64,000 bases of DNA from Symsagittifera roscoffensis (taxonomy: Eukaryota; Xenacoelomorpha; Acoela; Convolutidae), in the NCBI RefSeq assembly GCF_963678635.1, contig NC_087069.1, forward strand, positions 49,495,892-49,559,891. Direction: 5' to 3'. This document shows, piece by piece, positions 20,116 through 31,479 of this stretch. The notes beneath the pieces were generated by a model. The model saw only the letters and a program-made list of their open reading frames with translations. It ran no database searches and was not told where the DNA came from. A program made the position numbers and the translations under genes. The number at the start of each line of letters is the position of its first letter. The first letter of the stretch is position 1.

Positions 20116-23100
20116 ACGCCAGCATGGAGCTCACCACGAAAAGGGTGACCTTCTGCTGATGATCGGGTAACCCAATTGACCGAATTTCTTCCACGTCCAA
20201 TATCAAGCAGATGTTCGAACGCTCCGGATACCACACTGTCTGTGCCAGACAGTGACCTGGGCATTCTTCATGTGTCAGGCTGATACTCAGGAGGTTGCGT
20301 TCTCCGAAAGTTTCCAACACAGGTTCAATCTCCATCATTTTCTCATGCGTCACCTCATTTTCTTCCCTTGCTGGGACTCTATTCATCACTTTCCCGATCG
20401 TGTTCTGTCTCTCGAAATCACTCGTGTTTTCGCTTTGTATGCTCAAGAGTTCTTTACCCCAGATCTCACTCAAGTTCTCTCCTTGGTCCCCCGGCACAGC
20501 CCCAGGATCTTCTTTAACAGTCTATGTGAGTAATGCGACATTCGAGCCAGGCGTACACACTTGGGTATCGAGAAGGCTCCGTCAATTAATACCCTCTGAA
20601 ATGGGTCATAAACTACTCCCATTATTCCAGACACCTATTGATACTCTCGGGGTTTTGTGGGCTTCGAATAGTCATCTGCTTGGGCTAAATTACGATGCTC
20701 GTCATGCCCCTCCTCGAATTTCTTGTTGTAGAACCTTCGTATTTCATCAAGCTTCCATGGCTCTCTAGAGACTGCCTTGAGCCATCCCCTTTTTCAATTC
20801 CAATACTCTGGTACACGTTCAGGATGACAGTGGAGACTCTCCTTTCCATAGGTTTACTTCCCATCGCTTTTCGATGGCACATTTGAACAGTTGTGGCGGT
20901 TATCACTGACATGATCCACCTCAAGAAACACGTGAAATCTTTTCTCCTCGCTAGGCTCAATCCCGAGTTGTATCGGGCAATAAGCTGCACCAGCATTTAA
21001 TATACCCGCAGACCCCTGTCGCCCAGCGGCCAGACAAGTTTATCGTGCGAGGTCAACTCCTCTAACGCCACTCCCGACAAACTCTGTGTGAACATCAACT
21101 GTCCTGCCGTTCTGACAAAAGGTTTCACCATCAATGGCAATGCCGACGATGGTGCTCTTATCGCATCTTCAAAGTACTCTAGCAGCAGGCTCTCCCAAGC
21201 CCGCCCCAGATGGTTTCCCAACTCTAGCTAATTAACTTCAGCCTTCTGCTGGGTAGCCCAATGCCGCCGCTTGCGGGACACCCCGAGATCAAACTTCTCC
21301 AGGCAACTCTCCATTTCTTTCGTGGTCTCCGGAGCTATCCACCAAGGTTGAGCGGTGTTTTTCGTCACATTTCTCTCAAGAGGATTGCACGTCACTTGCT
21401 TCTTAATTGTCTGGTGTTGAGTCGAAAGCCATTTCTTGCCGATGTCCACTTCGCAAGTGTTTGTCCACTACTCGAACCCCCTTTCGCGTTTGCCGTTTGG
21501 AGTTTGATGTCATCCTCCGTTCCCGGAGTCGTCAAGGCTTCCATTTCCCGCAGCACCTTGGCCAACGTCCTGGATGCTGAGCTCCCCATGTAGGCCGCTG
21601 TTTCCATCGCGCTAGAATCATGGGAGCCGTCTCTTATAGATTCTTCTCGGAAACTGCATCTGCCGAAAGACTTATCTCTTCTATCTCCCGTTTCCTTTTC
21701 CTAGACCTCATTCTTTTACTCGGGGGTGTCGCCGATATCATCACTGTCTCAACTTCTTTATCCAGATCTTGTTTCTCCGACTCTTGCCCCCCTCCCCCTT
21801 CTCGAGCCTTAAGGATACTAATATTTTTAATTGTATTACTAGTCTTATTTTTATCATCAATTCCAATCCTAATTTCATTATCATCAGTTTTTTATTCACA
21901 GTAGAACTGTCTTTACATGGGTTGGCCTCAGTTTTCTGCTTCGGTTCCCTCAGACTAATCATCTTCTCACGTAGCTCCTTTTTCGCTTTCTCGTCTAGTC
22001 TGGTGCCCATCAGGACAGGTTCCCCGAACTTCATCACTGTACTCCACAGTTCTTCCTTGAAGTCTTCCAGCTTAGCCTCGCGCCGTTTTTTTGGTTAAAT
22101 TCACTCAAGAAATCTTGCCACAAGTTCTCATCTAGCGTGTCCAAGAACATCCATTTATTGCCCTCAAAACTGTTCTTCTTGCTTTCTTCCGCACTCAAGA
22201 GTAGCATTGCCATGTTGCAGGTTTCACTCGTCAAAGGCAGCTCCAGATTTTTGCGGGGATATTCCAGGGGTGGGATGGACGTGTTCGCCCAGTCCTCCCC
22301 ACTCAAGTCTTGCAGTAACCCCTGCTTGGTAAAATCCCTTTCCGCTGCGCCCTGATCAGGTGTGTTTCCCACCTCCATATCTTCTCCTGCTTCACTGAGG
22401 GTTTCGTCCATGCTTTCCTCCTCTCCTGATTCGGCTTGCTCTCTTTCTAGCACATCCCTGAACCTGTTTTCTACAGGGAGGCTTCTCTTGTCTCCAGGGA
22501 TGCCCACTGACAAGGGTGAGCGTGTTTTCGGATCCACCTTCTTATACTCGGTGAGCGATACATACAGGGGTCCTTCCGCATCGAGTCTTTCTCCCCTCTT
22601 GTCTAAACTCCTACTCCTCCAGCCCATAAGGCGCTCCGTACTTTATTGTGGCAAACTTCACATTGTCCTTCAGTGCCATGAGACCCTCGTCCAGGATCAT
22701 CCTTCCATCGTCATATTTAGGCTACTTGTTCTCATATCCAGCCTACTCAAGTGTTCTCAAGACATCTCGGACCTCAAACCTAGGGGGCATCGAGCCTCGC
22801 ATCTTATTTGCCTGTGTACTCCACGAATTTATCTTGATTTCACACGTGTGGAAATACACAGCTGCCGAGTATCCAATGATCAAAGGATCCCAGCCGTCCG
22901 TGAATTATCTTTGCTGTCTCTCCTTCGTGGCTCTCGCGTTTAGGGAAGGGACTACCATAGGGCTGCTCATCCCCAGGGTCATTCTTCTCACCGTATGGAA
23001 CTCGGGGATGGCAGCGGGTATGACATCCTGCTCTAGTATCGTTTCTAATTTCTTTTTCGTGAATTCGAAACTCCTCGTCCACGCCAGGATCCTCAAGAGT

Positions 23101-26100
23101 TCCCTCTTGTCCCTCGCCACCGGATTCAAGTGCCAGAACTTGCGATAGGCCTCGATGAGTTCTTCACGTTTTCCTCCCACTCTGCATTGCACTTGTCCCC
23201 TGAAGTTCCACACCACAAGCTCGGGATCATTCACTTTTCCAAAAAGCACTGTCTCACTCATCCGCGCTCTTGTCTGCACCACTTGAGTGCCGTCCCATCT
23301 AGAATGCTGATCAGGCTCACGTGCACCACCGAGAGTCGATACGTCACCACGAGTGGATCCAGTAAGGCATACGTTACTGCTGGCCCATAGACGCAGTTCA
23401 CCACTTCCCCCAAGCCTCTAATCATCCCCATCGGGTCAAATCTCATGGAAAAACACAGGTCAGGTATGCCCCCATTCGCCTCTCTCACTTTTGCGCTCGT
23501 CTTGGGGTTTCTTTCTTCGCCTGTCACGTATCGATTCTGCATCAGCAGATACTCCACGAGCAATGTTTTTGGTTCGGCAGCACAATTGTACGAATAGGTC
23601 TCCACACTTGGGTGAGCTTTCCTTACCGTTAGGGGTTGTAAACAAGGCTAGCAGGAGGTTTATGGGCATAATCGAGAGCTCCTGTACGAACGCTTCAAAG
23701 ATGGTGTCCCCGCGTAAAACACCCTGCTCAGATACTGCTTTTCCCAGCACGGGCTCAAGAATCTCAAGATCTTGTGGTTCTTCTTGGTCTTCAGCTCGCC
23801 CCTCGCATGCTCTATCCAGAACCCTCCGATGGTGACCTCATTAGCTGCTGTGAAAAATCTTCCCACTGTCTTTTCACTACTTTCTGCCACCTCTAGGTGC
23901 TCCTCAGCGAACCCCATATTTTTTTGATGAGGGGTGGAGCACTTTCCCTCGTCTTGTTTGTCGCATTCTCAAGTTTCGGGGTCCGAAACGGCAATCTCCC
24001 TCTCTCTTGTGTCAAGCGATATCCTATCGACTCTATTTGTTTCTCGGCCGCGGTCTTGTTCTTTCTTTCATTACTCGGTGGTCTCGCCCTTCTGGTGGAG
24101 CCAGATCCATATCGTCAGATCCATACTATCGTCAGATCCATACTCCGGAACCACAGGCTGGCTGTTGGATGGGTTATCGCAGGGTGATCGTCCCCTATCT
24201 CCGGGTTAAACTTCAGCCGCCGGGCAAGATTCGACATCTCAAGGCGGAGAACCTCAACCAGCACAATCAGGACGCCTGCTAACTCGTAAAATCCCCTCAG
24301 ATTACGAGATGCATCCGCCCATGCCGCTGCCACTTCCGACTTAAGAAGTCTCAAAGTTACTGGCTCCAATTCTCGATTCGGAGCAGCCATAAGCATCCGC
24401 CACGCGTTGCCATCCGCTATCAGAATCAACATTGCATACACGAGCTGTAAGGCTGGTTGCATGCTCGCGTAGCTGGGCGATGTTGTGAAAACCACTCTTG
24501 TCTTTGGCCAGAATCGAGAAGCTACCAACTCCTGCACCTCGTTCTTTGCTGCAAACATCGTCTGGAATAACTCCCAGATTTTCTTGGGGATTGGTTTCCC
24601 GCCTGTCAAGTGCTCTAGAAGTCCTTCAGGCGGTCATTCATCCCCGCGAATAGCAACAGCTCTGGCTCACACGGCGTCTCCGATTTTGTAGCCACCACCA
24701 GTGTCAACATTTGGTTCAATTCCGCTACAGGCAGCAGAAACACTGGGGGCTTCCGGCCAAAATAACTTCGGCGACGTTCCCTCGAAGTCCGATCCTGCCA
24801 TGATGATTGCTCTCGCCGCTCCAGGGTCTGATCGATCGTACACGGCCAATGTTTTGGCTAGCTGTGAAGTCCCACAGAATCTACCATACCTTGGGTCATC
24901 GGCGAGCTTCGGACCCATGTATCCGCTGTCCGGAATCCCCATTCTCTTTGGCTCAAGAAGCTTTTTGACTATTCTCAGCTGTGCAAGAATCGCCATACTG
25001 ATCCTGGCTATGCTCGTTCGATGCTTGTGAGGTTCCACGATTAGACCTGGACTCCTCAGCTGCTTGAGGGGCCTGTAGTTGACTGGGCCCAATATCAATT
25101 TTTGCGGAGTTCCCGTTAAGTCTGCGGTCTCTAGCATCTTGGCTCTCAAGAAATGCGCCTCGTGGGTCTTTAGCCAGTCCACACAGTGATGCCTGCTCAA
25201 GTCCTCGTGCGACAAATTCTTAAGCCCCAGAATCTCCACCAACTCTTGTCTACATGCCAGATCCTCCAGGTCTAGATCCTTCACCCTCTCTAGATATTCG
25301 GCTCTGCGCGCCTCTCCGGTCTCTCTGTCTTCTTGTTGTCCACCACCACCACCGAGGACACTACCGAGCTCTGGGAATCGGACAATTCCGCCTCGTTTCC
25401 TTCCATCGGTGGGGCTCCTAGTTGTCTACTCATGCTGCCCCTTGAGCTTTCTCTCGAGTCCGTTCTTCCTCCCAAACGATCGGAAAAGGGTTTAGCAGCA
25501 AAGAAGGGAGGTATAGGGGGTGGACCACTGGTTGAACTGGGCGTGAATCCCGGCTGCGAGATTTTCATCAAAGGCCCAATTGAGTTTGTCTCTAGATTGC
25601 GCAGGGAACGAACTGGCTCGGGAGGTTTCCATGCTTCCAGGCCCTCATTCTTGTCCAATTTAAAGCAACCTCTCGCCAGAGGAGCTTCGTCTATCTCCAT
25701 CCGCGACACTGGTCTCGATCTCGCGAAAACCGGTTCAGTCGTAGTCCTCTTTTTCTCCTTACCACTCGCGACCGCTTGCTGCATCCTTTGTAGCTGTTCT
25801 ATTTCTGTCTTTTTTCGATGACAATTTGCTACACTTTCTGGTAGTCTCTGTTCTTGCTCCCGTTCTGACATCAGCAGATCTCGGTCAAGAATCGCCTTGT
25901 CTCGTTCAACTATTGCCTGGTCACGATCAATTTGGCTTGATCCCTAACAAGAACCGCTTGGTCCCTTTCCAGCTTGGCCTTGTCCCGTTCCCTTTGGGCC
26001 CTTTCCAACTCTCTCTTCATGCTGCTTAGATCCGGACATGACTCTTTTGTTTGTTGCGACCGGAACATCGATGTGGTTTGCTTGTGGATTGAGTCCCTGA

Positions 26101-26456
26101 TCCTGCTAGTGGTCTGGTCGGAAGTGGAAACTCTTCCGCGCCATACTCCGTGTTGTTGCTCAAGCCAGGATTTCTCGCAAGGTCATGTCCTCTTAGGCCT
26201 CTATCCACATTCCAGGATAGCCATCTGGTCTGCTCTTGATTTGATATTTCATCAAAAGTGTAGCCCACCACAACACGGCTTCAGTTGCTGACTCCCTGCG
26301 TTCGCCTTGCGCTTACAGTTGCAGGATGGCATTCACTATTACCGCCAGCCTTTCGTCCACTTATGTGTAATCGAGGTCCCTCAAGCGCTTGTATAGCTCA
26401 TCGAGGGTAGGTCTTTTGAGCGCTGCTGACATCGACTTCCAGAAATGATCCGCCAT
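20116..26456 (-). pseudogene. Polyprotein element copy B, N-terminal two-thirds (most complete copy)
   Basis: The likely start is ATG at 26454-26456 (MADHFWKSMSAA), with a purine three bases upstream and a G at +4. The frame hits TAA at 26361-26363. Going down come a heptad-rich coil (25861-26021), a Pro/Ser-rich segment (25290-25871), a conserved LDLEDLACRQELVEILGL block (25284), a helix-rich segment (24115-24609) and then the same blocks as in 14852-19083, down to HEECPGHCLAQTVWYPERSN near 20250. With the 6368-6982 part, the original protein would be about 2,300 residues. I see no polymerase, helicase, protease or integrase motif. It is broken by many frame changes. A virus-like or transposon structural polyprotein and a multicopy host gene are both possible. 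Confidence 0.78.
25861..26021 (-). other. Heptad coiled-coil repeat in the polyprotein N-terminus
   Basis: The - strand encodes about six seven-residue units of the type xLERDQA / xVERDKA / xLDRDLL (for example RERDKAKLERDQAVLVRDQA), ending before MSEREQEQ. A one-base slip near 25935 splits it between two frames. The regular charged heptads predict a long single helix or coiled coil that could drive oligomerisation. Confidence 0.75.
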
Positions 26457-26891
26457 CGTTGCTTCTTCTCAAGCGATCTCACGTATCAACAAACCCACGC
26501 AATACCTTTCTCAAACCAACTGAAGAAATAACTTTCCCAAACCAACTCAAGGAGTACCTTCCTAGTTAAACTCAAAAAATATCTTCCTCTAGTACTGCTA
26601 GTGAAGAACCGTTCGAGATCTCTCCTGTTTTCTTCGAGTAAGTGAAAATAGAATTCATTTTTAAACCAAGAAGTGTCTCGGTCATGCCTAGCTTATACAT
26701 TTTCTCGATAAAATAATTCAATTAGATATTTAAAAGCATGAAGACTTATTGATTTTTTAGCACCATTATTTCTTTAGAATTTAATTGTCATGCCAATTAC
26801 ATTAAAATCCTTCTACCTAATTCGTGCCTCCTTTTACCTAGCTCAGGAACCCTGTGCCTTCTAACTCAAGACTTCCATGTCCACTCAAAGC
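26457..26891. other. Leader of polyprotein copy B and junction with the Ty3 block
   Basis: No gene seen. On the - strand, 26457 to about 26600 lies directly upstream of the polyprotein ATG. The rest is AT-rich with several CTCAA(G) strings, and it borders the end of the Ty3 pol tail at 26892. I find no LTR edge and no target-site duplication here, so the boundary between the elements cannot be placed precisely. Confidence 0.5.
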
Positions 26892-28083
26892 TCAGGCGAT
26901 ACTCAAGTAGTAATTTTTGTGTAGGTGCACCAGTATCTCCGTTTCTGCAGAGGCCACATGCAGGATGGCGTATAATTCCCTAGGGTTCAACTTGCCCCTG
27001 TTTGGATCGTAGACCGTCATTGAGACCTCCCGTATCCCTCTTTCGACCAAGAAGTCCCTCAACCTCGTTAGTGCCAACATTACATGCTCGGGGTCTATCG
27101 TGTTCCTCTCATTGACCCTCGTTACCTCGTCGCAGAAAACTTTGTCATGAAATTTTTTCATATGGAAGGTTCAGCTTCCTCCTGATCCAGTTCCAACCCG
27201 TTAATCTCCCTCACTTTCCTGAGCTTCTTTATCATCAAATTTTCGGTGTGGGTAAGTCCTACCCCCACTTCCCGGACGAAATTATTTATCGACGTCCCCG
27301 TCGATGGTGCCTGGCTCAAGTTTTCCGGTGGTATATCCAGTGGCCGGTCAGTGGCTGTCCAACCGAAACACGGGTGCTCTGTTTTTACATGATTCGTTGC
27401 AGATACGTCGACTTGCTGGTTGCTTTGCTCCAATTTCTCGTCAGCCTCAAAGTTATGCATCCATTCCAGTATCCTCAGCTTTGTATATCTCTTCTTTCTA
27501 TCTTGCTCTGTTCTAGGTTCAATTTGTCTTTCTGGTATGGTGTAATCTTCTTGCAGAGAGTGTTCAGTGTCGGCTATGATCTGCCACTCCTCATCGGCTA
27601 CCAGCTCGCCCACGTTCACCAACTCCTCGCCTATCTCCTCGGGTTGTATCTCGTCAATCAAGAAAGCGTCACCATACCTATTGTACCTCATGCCTGTCCG
27701 TTTGCGATCGCCTTTTCCTGTCCCTGTGGTCAATTGCAAGTCTGGTTTTGTCACTTTGGTACCTCTTCTTGCTCCGGGTCATTCCAATCTTCCTCTTTGA
27801 AAGATCCTTTGTCCGAATCCACCTCTATTTTCTCGTTATCATCCTTGCTCACGTCCTCGCTGCCGTTATTCTTTTCTCTGGTGTCGTTCTCGTTCACCTC
27901 ACGTGCTGGCTCTACCAGTAGATACTCGTATCATTCCATGTTCTGTGGTGTACACCAGTCTTCGGGAGATTGCGTGTGAGGTTTCAGATTTTCGTAGTGC
28001 GTGGCACGTCCTGTACTCAAGCGATAGAACCGGCCCTGCTGGTGTACCTCCGTTATCATAAATCGCCCTATCCTAGTCCCTAT
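26892..28083 (-). pseudogene. T1 pol C-terminal acidic tail
   Basis: Two frames, 27158-27754 and 26892-27161, overlap by four bases (ATGA-like arrangement). They encode TGTGKGDRKRTGMRYNRYGD, EIQPEEIGEELVNVGELV, an ERQIEPRTEQDRKKRYTK block, then GLTHTENLMIKKLRKVREIN and a short last frame with LTRLRDFLVERGIREVSMTV. The first part is shared with the T2 and T6 tails; the last 150 residues are seen only here. This lies after integrase where Ty3 elements normally end or carry env. I see no signal peptide or membrane segment, so it is not an obvious envelope. Function unknown. Confidence 0.65.
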
Positions 28084-29191
28084 TTAGTCCCTTTTGAAGA
28101 TACGATAATCTGGAACACGCAGACGTATTTTCCCAAAGCATATGGTTTTCCCTGATGTTTTTTTTTCATCGTGATTCTTCCGCTGTCTCATTTGTGCCCG
28201 CGCCGTGTTCTTTCTACAGAGCTCGCTCAATTCCTGTTGTCTCTTGACCGCTTCCTCCACATATGCCTGAGGCGACGTCTTTTTCCCCACGTATTCTGGA
28301 TAGAAGAATGTCAGGGGCATCGCTCTCTCCCTGGCAGTCAATATCATGAAAGGACTGATCCCTGTTTTTGAGTGCTGTTATACGCCCCTACCACTTGCGG
28401 CAGATAATTATCCCAATATGACATGTATCTCAAGCAATATACCCTGACCATGTTCACCAGTGTTCTGTTCTGCCTCTCCACTAGTCCGTTCGTTTGAGGA
28501 TGGTAGGTTGTTGAATGCGCTTGAGCAATGTGGGATCTCCTCATCAAATCTTTTGTGAGGTCCCCCACGAAGGCTTTCCTATTGTCAGATTGGAATGTCA
28601 TCGGACAACCATATCGTGATATCCAGTGCATTATCAAATGATCACAAGTCTCTTCCGCTGAGGCTGTCTGATATGGTACCGCTTCTGCCGGTTTCGTAAA
28701 GTGGTCTATAATTACCAGTATCTGTATATATTCCGAGTCGGTCATGCAGATCTTCTGATGGTCAATCTGCATGACCTCGTTAAATTCCGAGTTTTCCACG
28801 GAATTAAATGGGAGTTTCGTTTTATTAGGGTCTTTCACTTGCAAACACGACAAACATGCGTTCACCCACCTTTCGCAAGCCTTTCTCAACCCTGGCCGAT
28901 CAAATCTGTACAGTATTCTTTGCTGTACCTTGCTATCCCCTGATGTCCCATCTGGTCGTGCCATCTGAACAACACTTCCGTCTGGTATAGCTGTGGTAAT
29001 ATGATGAGATTATACCTGTGTAATATTTTCTCCTCTTCTTTCCTCCTGCACGCTACCACTCCATCAGCTGTGTGATAGAGTAATTCCCTTCTCTCTTTGT
29101 AGAACTGGCTCAAGATCTTGTAACTATCCTCCTGCACGTCCCTTTTCTCCTTGACTGCCGTCATGATCCATTTAGAGAGGTTGCTCGTCAT
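28084..29191 (-). pseudogene. T1 integrase
   Basis: The integrase would insert the element's cDNA. From the upstream side it has an N-terminal zinc region (RWHDQMGHQG...CLSC, in the 28886-29191 frame), then the catalytic core: IDHQKIC (first Asp), FQSDNRKAFVG (second Asp) and TNGLVERQNRTLVNM (Glu), the DDE set in the right order (28344-28964). A C-terminal part with SELCRKNTARAQMRQRKN follows (28084-28347). The zinc region and core overlap in different frames near 28900, and another frame change lies near 28345, so it is not translatable as one protein. Confidence 0.86.
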
Positions 29192-29938
29192 CTTGTCATT
29201 CTTCTGGGCCCGTATCGGTCCGACAGTCTGTATCTCGCTTTGACGTGTTTCTTCAACGCCATTATTTGACCATTCAATTCTCCGGGACTGTGGATGTCGT
29301 CTTTTAGCTTAACACAAACTATCTTTCTCAAGAACTCCCTGTCATCATCCGGTTCCAGGTTCGTCCTGACATTTGAATTGCACGATAGCTCCCTGAATGG
29401 TTTTCTTGACACAACTTTTTTCTCAAGCTCTTCTCCTCGGTTGCTCTAGGTTGTACGTCCCTGAGGAAGAGTCAGTTTGTAGTTCTCTGCCGTCCGTGGT
29501 GCCTCATTTTCTCTTCTGCTAATATCATGCAAAGACTGTATTGGTCATCACCACTCTTCTCTGAGTCATCCTCGCATTCTTCCGACTCCCCGGAAAAATC
29601 TCCTCACTATCTCATACTGTTTTCGGCCATTCCCCGGACTCTTGATCTAGTCCGAGGTGTTCGGCTTCCTCCTTGAATGACACTTTCTTCTTCCGAAACG
29701 TATTCCGTCTTAATATGTCCTCCGGAATTTTCTCGACCAGTGTTCGCTCAATTTCTTTGTAGTCAGGTTGCTTGCCTATCATTGAGTCTTTGCCATGAGC
29801 TGCTTCCCCTCTTTTCAATATGGTGACTTCCGGTATGTCTTTGTCATTGTTCCAGATTACAGATTTATCGTCAGCTAGTTTATCGTATCCTGAGTGGAAG
29901 ACTGTCATACGTATTTTTGTCCAAGAATGAAAAAACAT

Positions 29939-30451
29939 CTACTGTCTTTCGTAGAATTCCGTCTTCTTGCTCAAGCTGTCGGCATTTTGATGTGTGTCAC
30001 TTGTTCTGTGATCAATAATCATGTTATAAGCATCCAAGCGCACTATCCACCTCCAAATGTAGCTCTGGTCTATTGAGTACGTTTTCAACCTGCTGAGTGC
30101 TCTGTTGTCGACCCGTAACTTGATTGGCTCGCTACCCAGGTATGCCGTGTAGTTTTCTACAAAGGTGACTACCGCAAACCTTTTCGATTTGGGTGCCCCG
30201 TATTTCATTTCTGTATCACTCAAGACTTTGCTCCCGTAAGCTATCGGTCTAAAGACTGCCTTTCCGTTCCACTCCTGTTCTTGGTGGAGTATTCCAGAGA
30301 TCGCTACCACCGATGCATCCGTATCCAGCACATACATGGCCTTTTCCGCGGGCGTCCCTAGCACAGGTGCTCCGCAGAGCTCTCTCTTTATTCTCTTAAA
30401 TGACTCCTCTGCCGCGTTATTCCACGTGAATTTCTTGCCCTTGTGCCTCAT
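29939..30451 (-). pseudogene. T1 RNase H domain
   Basis: A single frame encodes the Ty3-type RNase H: the preceding KFTWNNAAEESFKRIKRELC block, then MYVLDTDASVVAISGILHQE (catalytic Asp), YGSKVLSDTEMKYGAPKSKR (Glu region), and YIWRWIVRLDAYNMIIDHR with DTHQNADSLSKK at the end. The frame is open across the domain, while its neighbours RT and integrase lie in other frames or behind stops. Confidence 0.87.
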
Positions 30452-30496
30452 GAGTTATTGCATTGGATATACTTTGTCCGCATAGCCTCTGATGAA

Positions 30497-31331
30497 CTAC
30501 GTGCAATATTTCGCCAAACCCAAGAAGCTCATTAGATGATGCTCCGTTTTTGGAGGTTTCCAAGTCGGCACCGTCTCTACTGCGTCTGGGTCTGGTCTGA
30601 TGACATGTTTGTCCACGATCCTCCCCAGGTTTTTAATCGAATCCCTGAGAATCTCACACTTCGATGGCTTGCATTTTAGTCCTGCTCTTTTCATGCAAGC
30701 GAACACCTCGTGTAGTCGTTCGACATGATCCTCTAGAGTAGGTGTCGCTATCATCACGTCATCCACGTAACACATTACCAAATTGCCATATTTCTTCGTT
30801 ACACTTGTCAGTTCATGTGTCATCCATCGTTGGAACGTGGCTGTAGCATTGCAAAGGCCAAAGGGCATCCTCTCCCATTGAAACAGTCCCAGCTCGCAAG
30901 CAAATACTGTCTTGTCCCTGTCCTGTTTCCTCAGTGGTACCTGCCAAAAAGCCGACCCTTAATCAAGAGTTGTAAAAAATTGCATCTCCTAAATTCGACA
31001 GGCTCTCATCAATCCAAGGTATGGGATAGGCATCCTTCACCATGACGGAGTTCAGATACCGAAAGTCACAGCAAAACCTTAGTTGGTCTACTTTCTTCTT
31101 AGCCATCACTACTCCACACGCCCACGGTGATTTGGATGGTTCTATCATATCATACTCTTGTAAGGTCTCTATCTCTTTTCTGCATGCATCCGATTTGTTA
31201 GGGGTCATACGCATCGCCCCCTCCCTGTGTGGTACCGCCGACTCCTCAAACTCTATTTCATGTTCAACAAAATTACAGCATCCAATGTCTGCTTTATGTT
31301 TCGAAAAAACGTCCTGATTCCGATCTGGCAC
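30497..31331 (-). pseudogene. T1 reverse transcriptase
   Basis: The N-terminal half (30963-31331) reads CRKEIETLQEYDMIEPSKSP, LRFCCDFRYLNSVMVKDAYP and IPWIDESLSNLGDA. The palm half (30497-30868) starts MPFGLCNATATFQRWM and contains YVDD (30758-30769), LEDHVERLHEVFACMKRAGL, KPSKCEIL and LMSFLGLAKYC. A stop and a frame change separate the halves near 30870-30960. These are textbook Ty3 RT blocks. Confidence 0.9.
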
Positions 31332-31479
31332 ATCCTTAATGGCTCATCCGTCGATGGTGCCTGGCTCAATTTTTCCGGTGGTATATCCAGTGGCCGGTCA
31401 GTGGCTGTCCAACCGAAACAGGTTGCTCTGTTTTTAAATGATTCGTTGCAGATACGTCGACTTGCTGGATGCTTTGCTC

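Larger units (their letters stand above)
14852..24360. repeat. Long segmental duplication (about 14852-19083 and 20116-24360)
   Basis: Matching points 16348 and 21620 (spacing 5272 bp) and the identical order of all polyprotein blocks show two near-identical copies. Each is preceded on the left by a retrotransposon 3' end with the same insertion junction. The right copy continues to the polyprotein N-terminus, while the left stops at 19083. The duplication therefore happened after the retrotransposon insertion. Confidence 0.9.
26892..31338 (-). mobile_element. Ty3/Gypsy-like pol segment T1
   Basis: A - strand pol remnant with RT (30497-31331), RNase H (29939-30451), a connecting region (29188-29938), integrase (28084-29191) and the acidic C-terminal tail (26892-28083). 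No gag, protease or LTR is attached. Its upstream edge at about 31332 is fused to the C-terminal tail of segment T2 at a junction that recurs at about 54440. No 3' LTR is seen below 26892. Stops and frame changes separate most domains. Confidence 0.88.

Noticed and set aside
20116-26456. RNA-dependent RNA polymerase or L protein in the large polyprotein
   Set aside because: The length would fit, but I found no GDD, SDD or GDN motif in a polymerase-like context, and the N-terminus is a charged coil.
11469-26456. Introns as the explanation of the frame changes
   Set aside because: The frame changes are small shifts without paired GT-AG borders, and their positions differ between copies A, B and C.
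27158-28083. Envelope gene in the Ty3 3' region
   Set aside because: There is no signal peptide, membrane-spanning segment or fusion-type motif. The frame is hydrophilic and acidic and continues from integrase.
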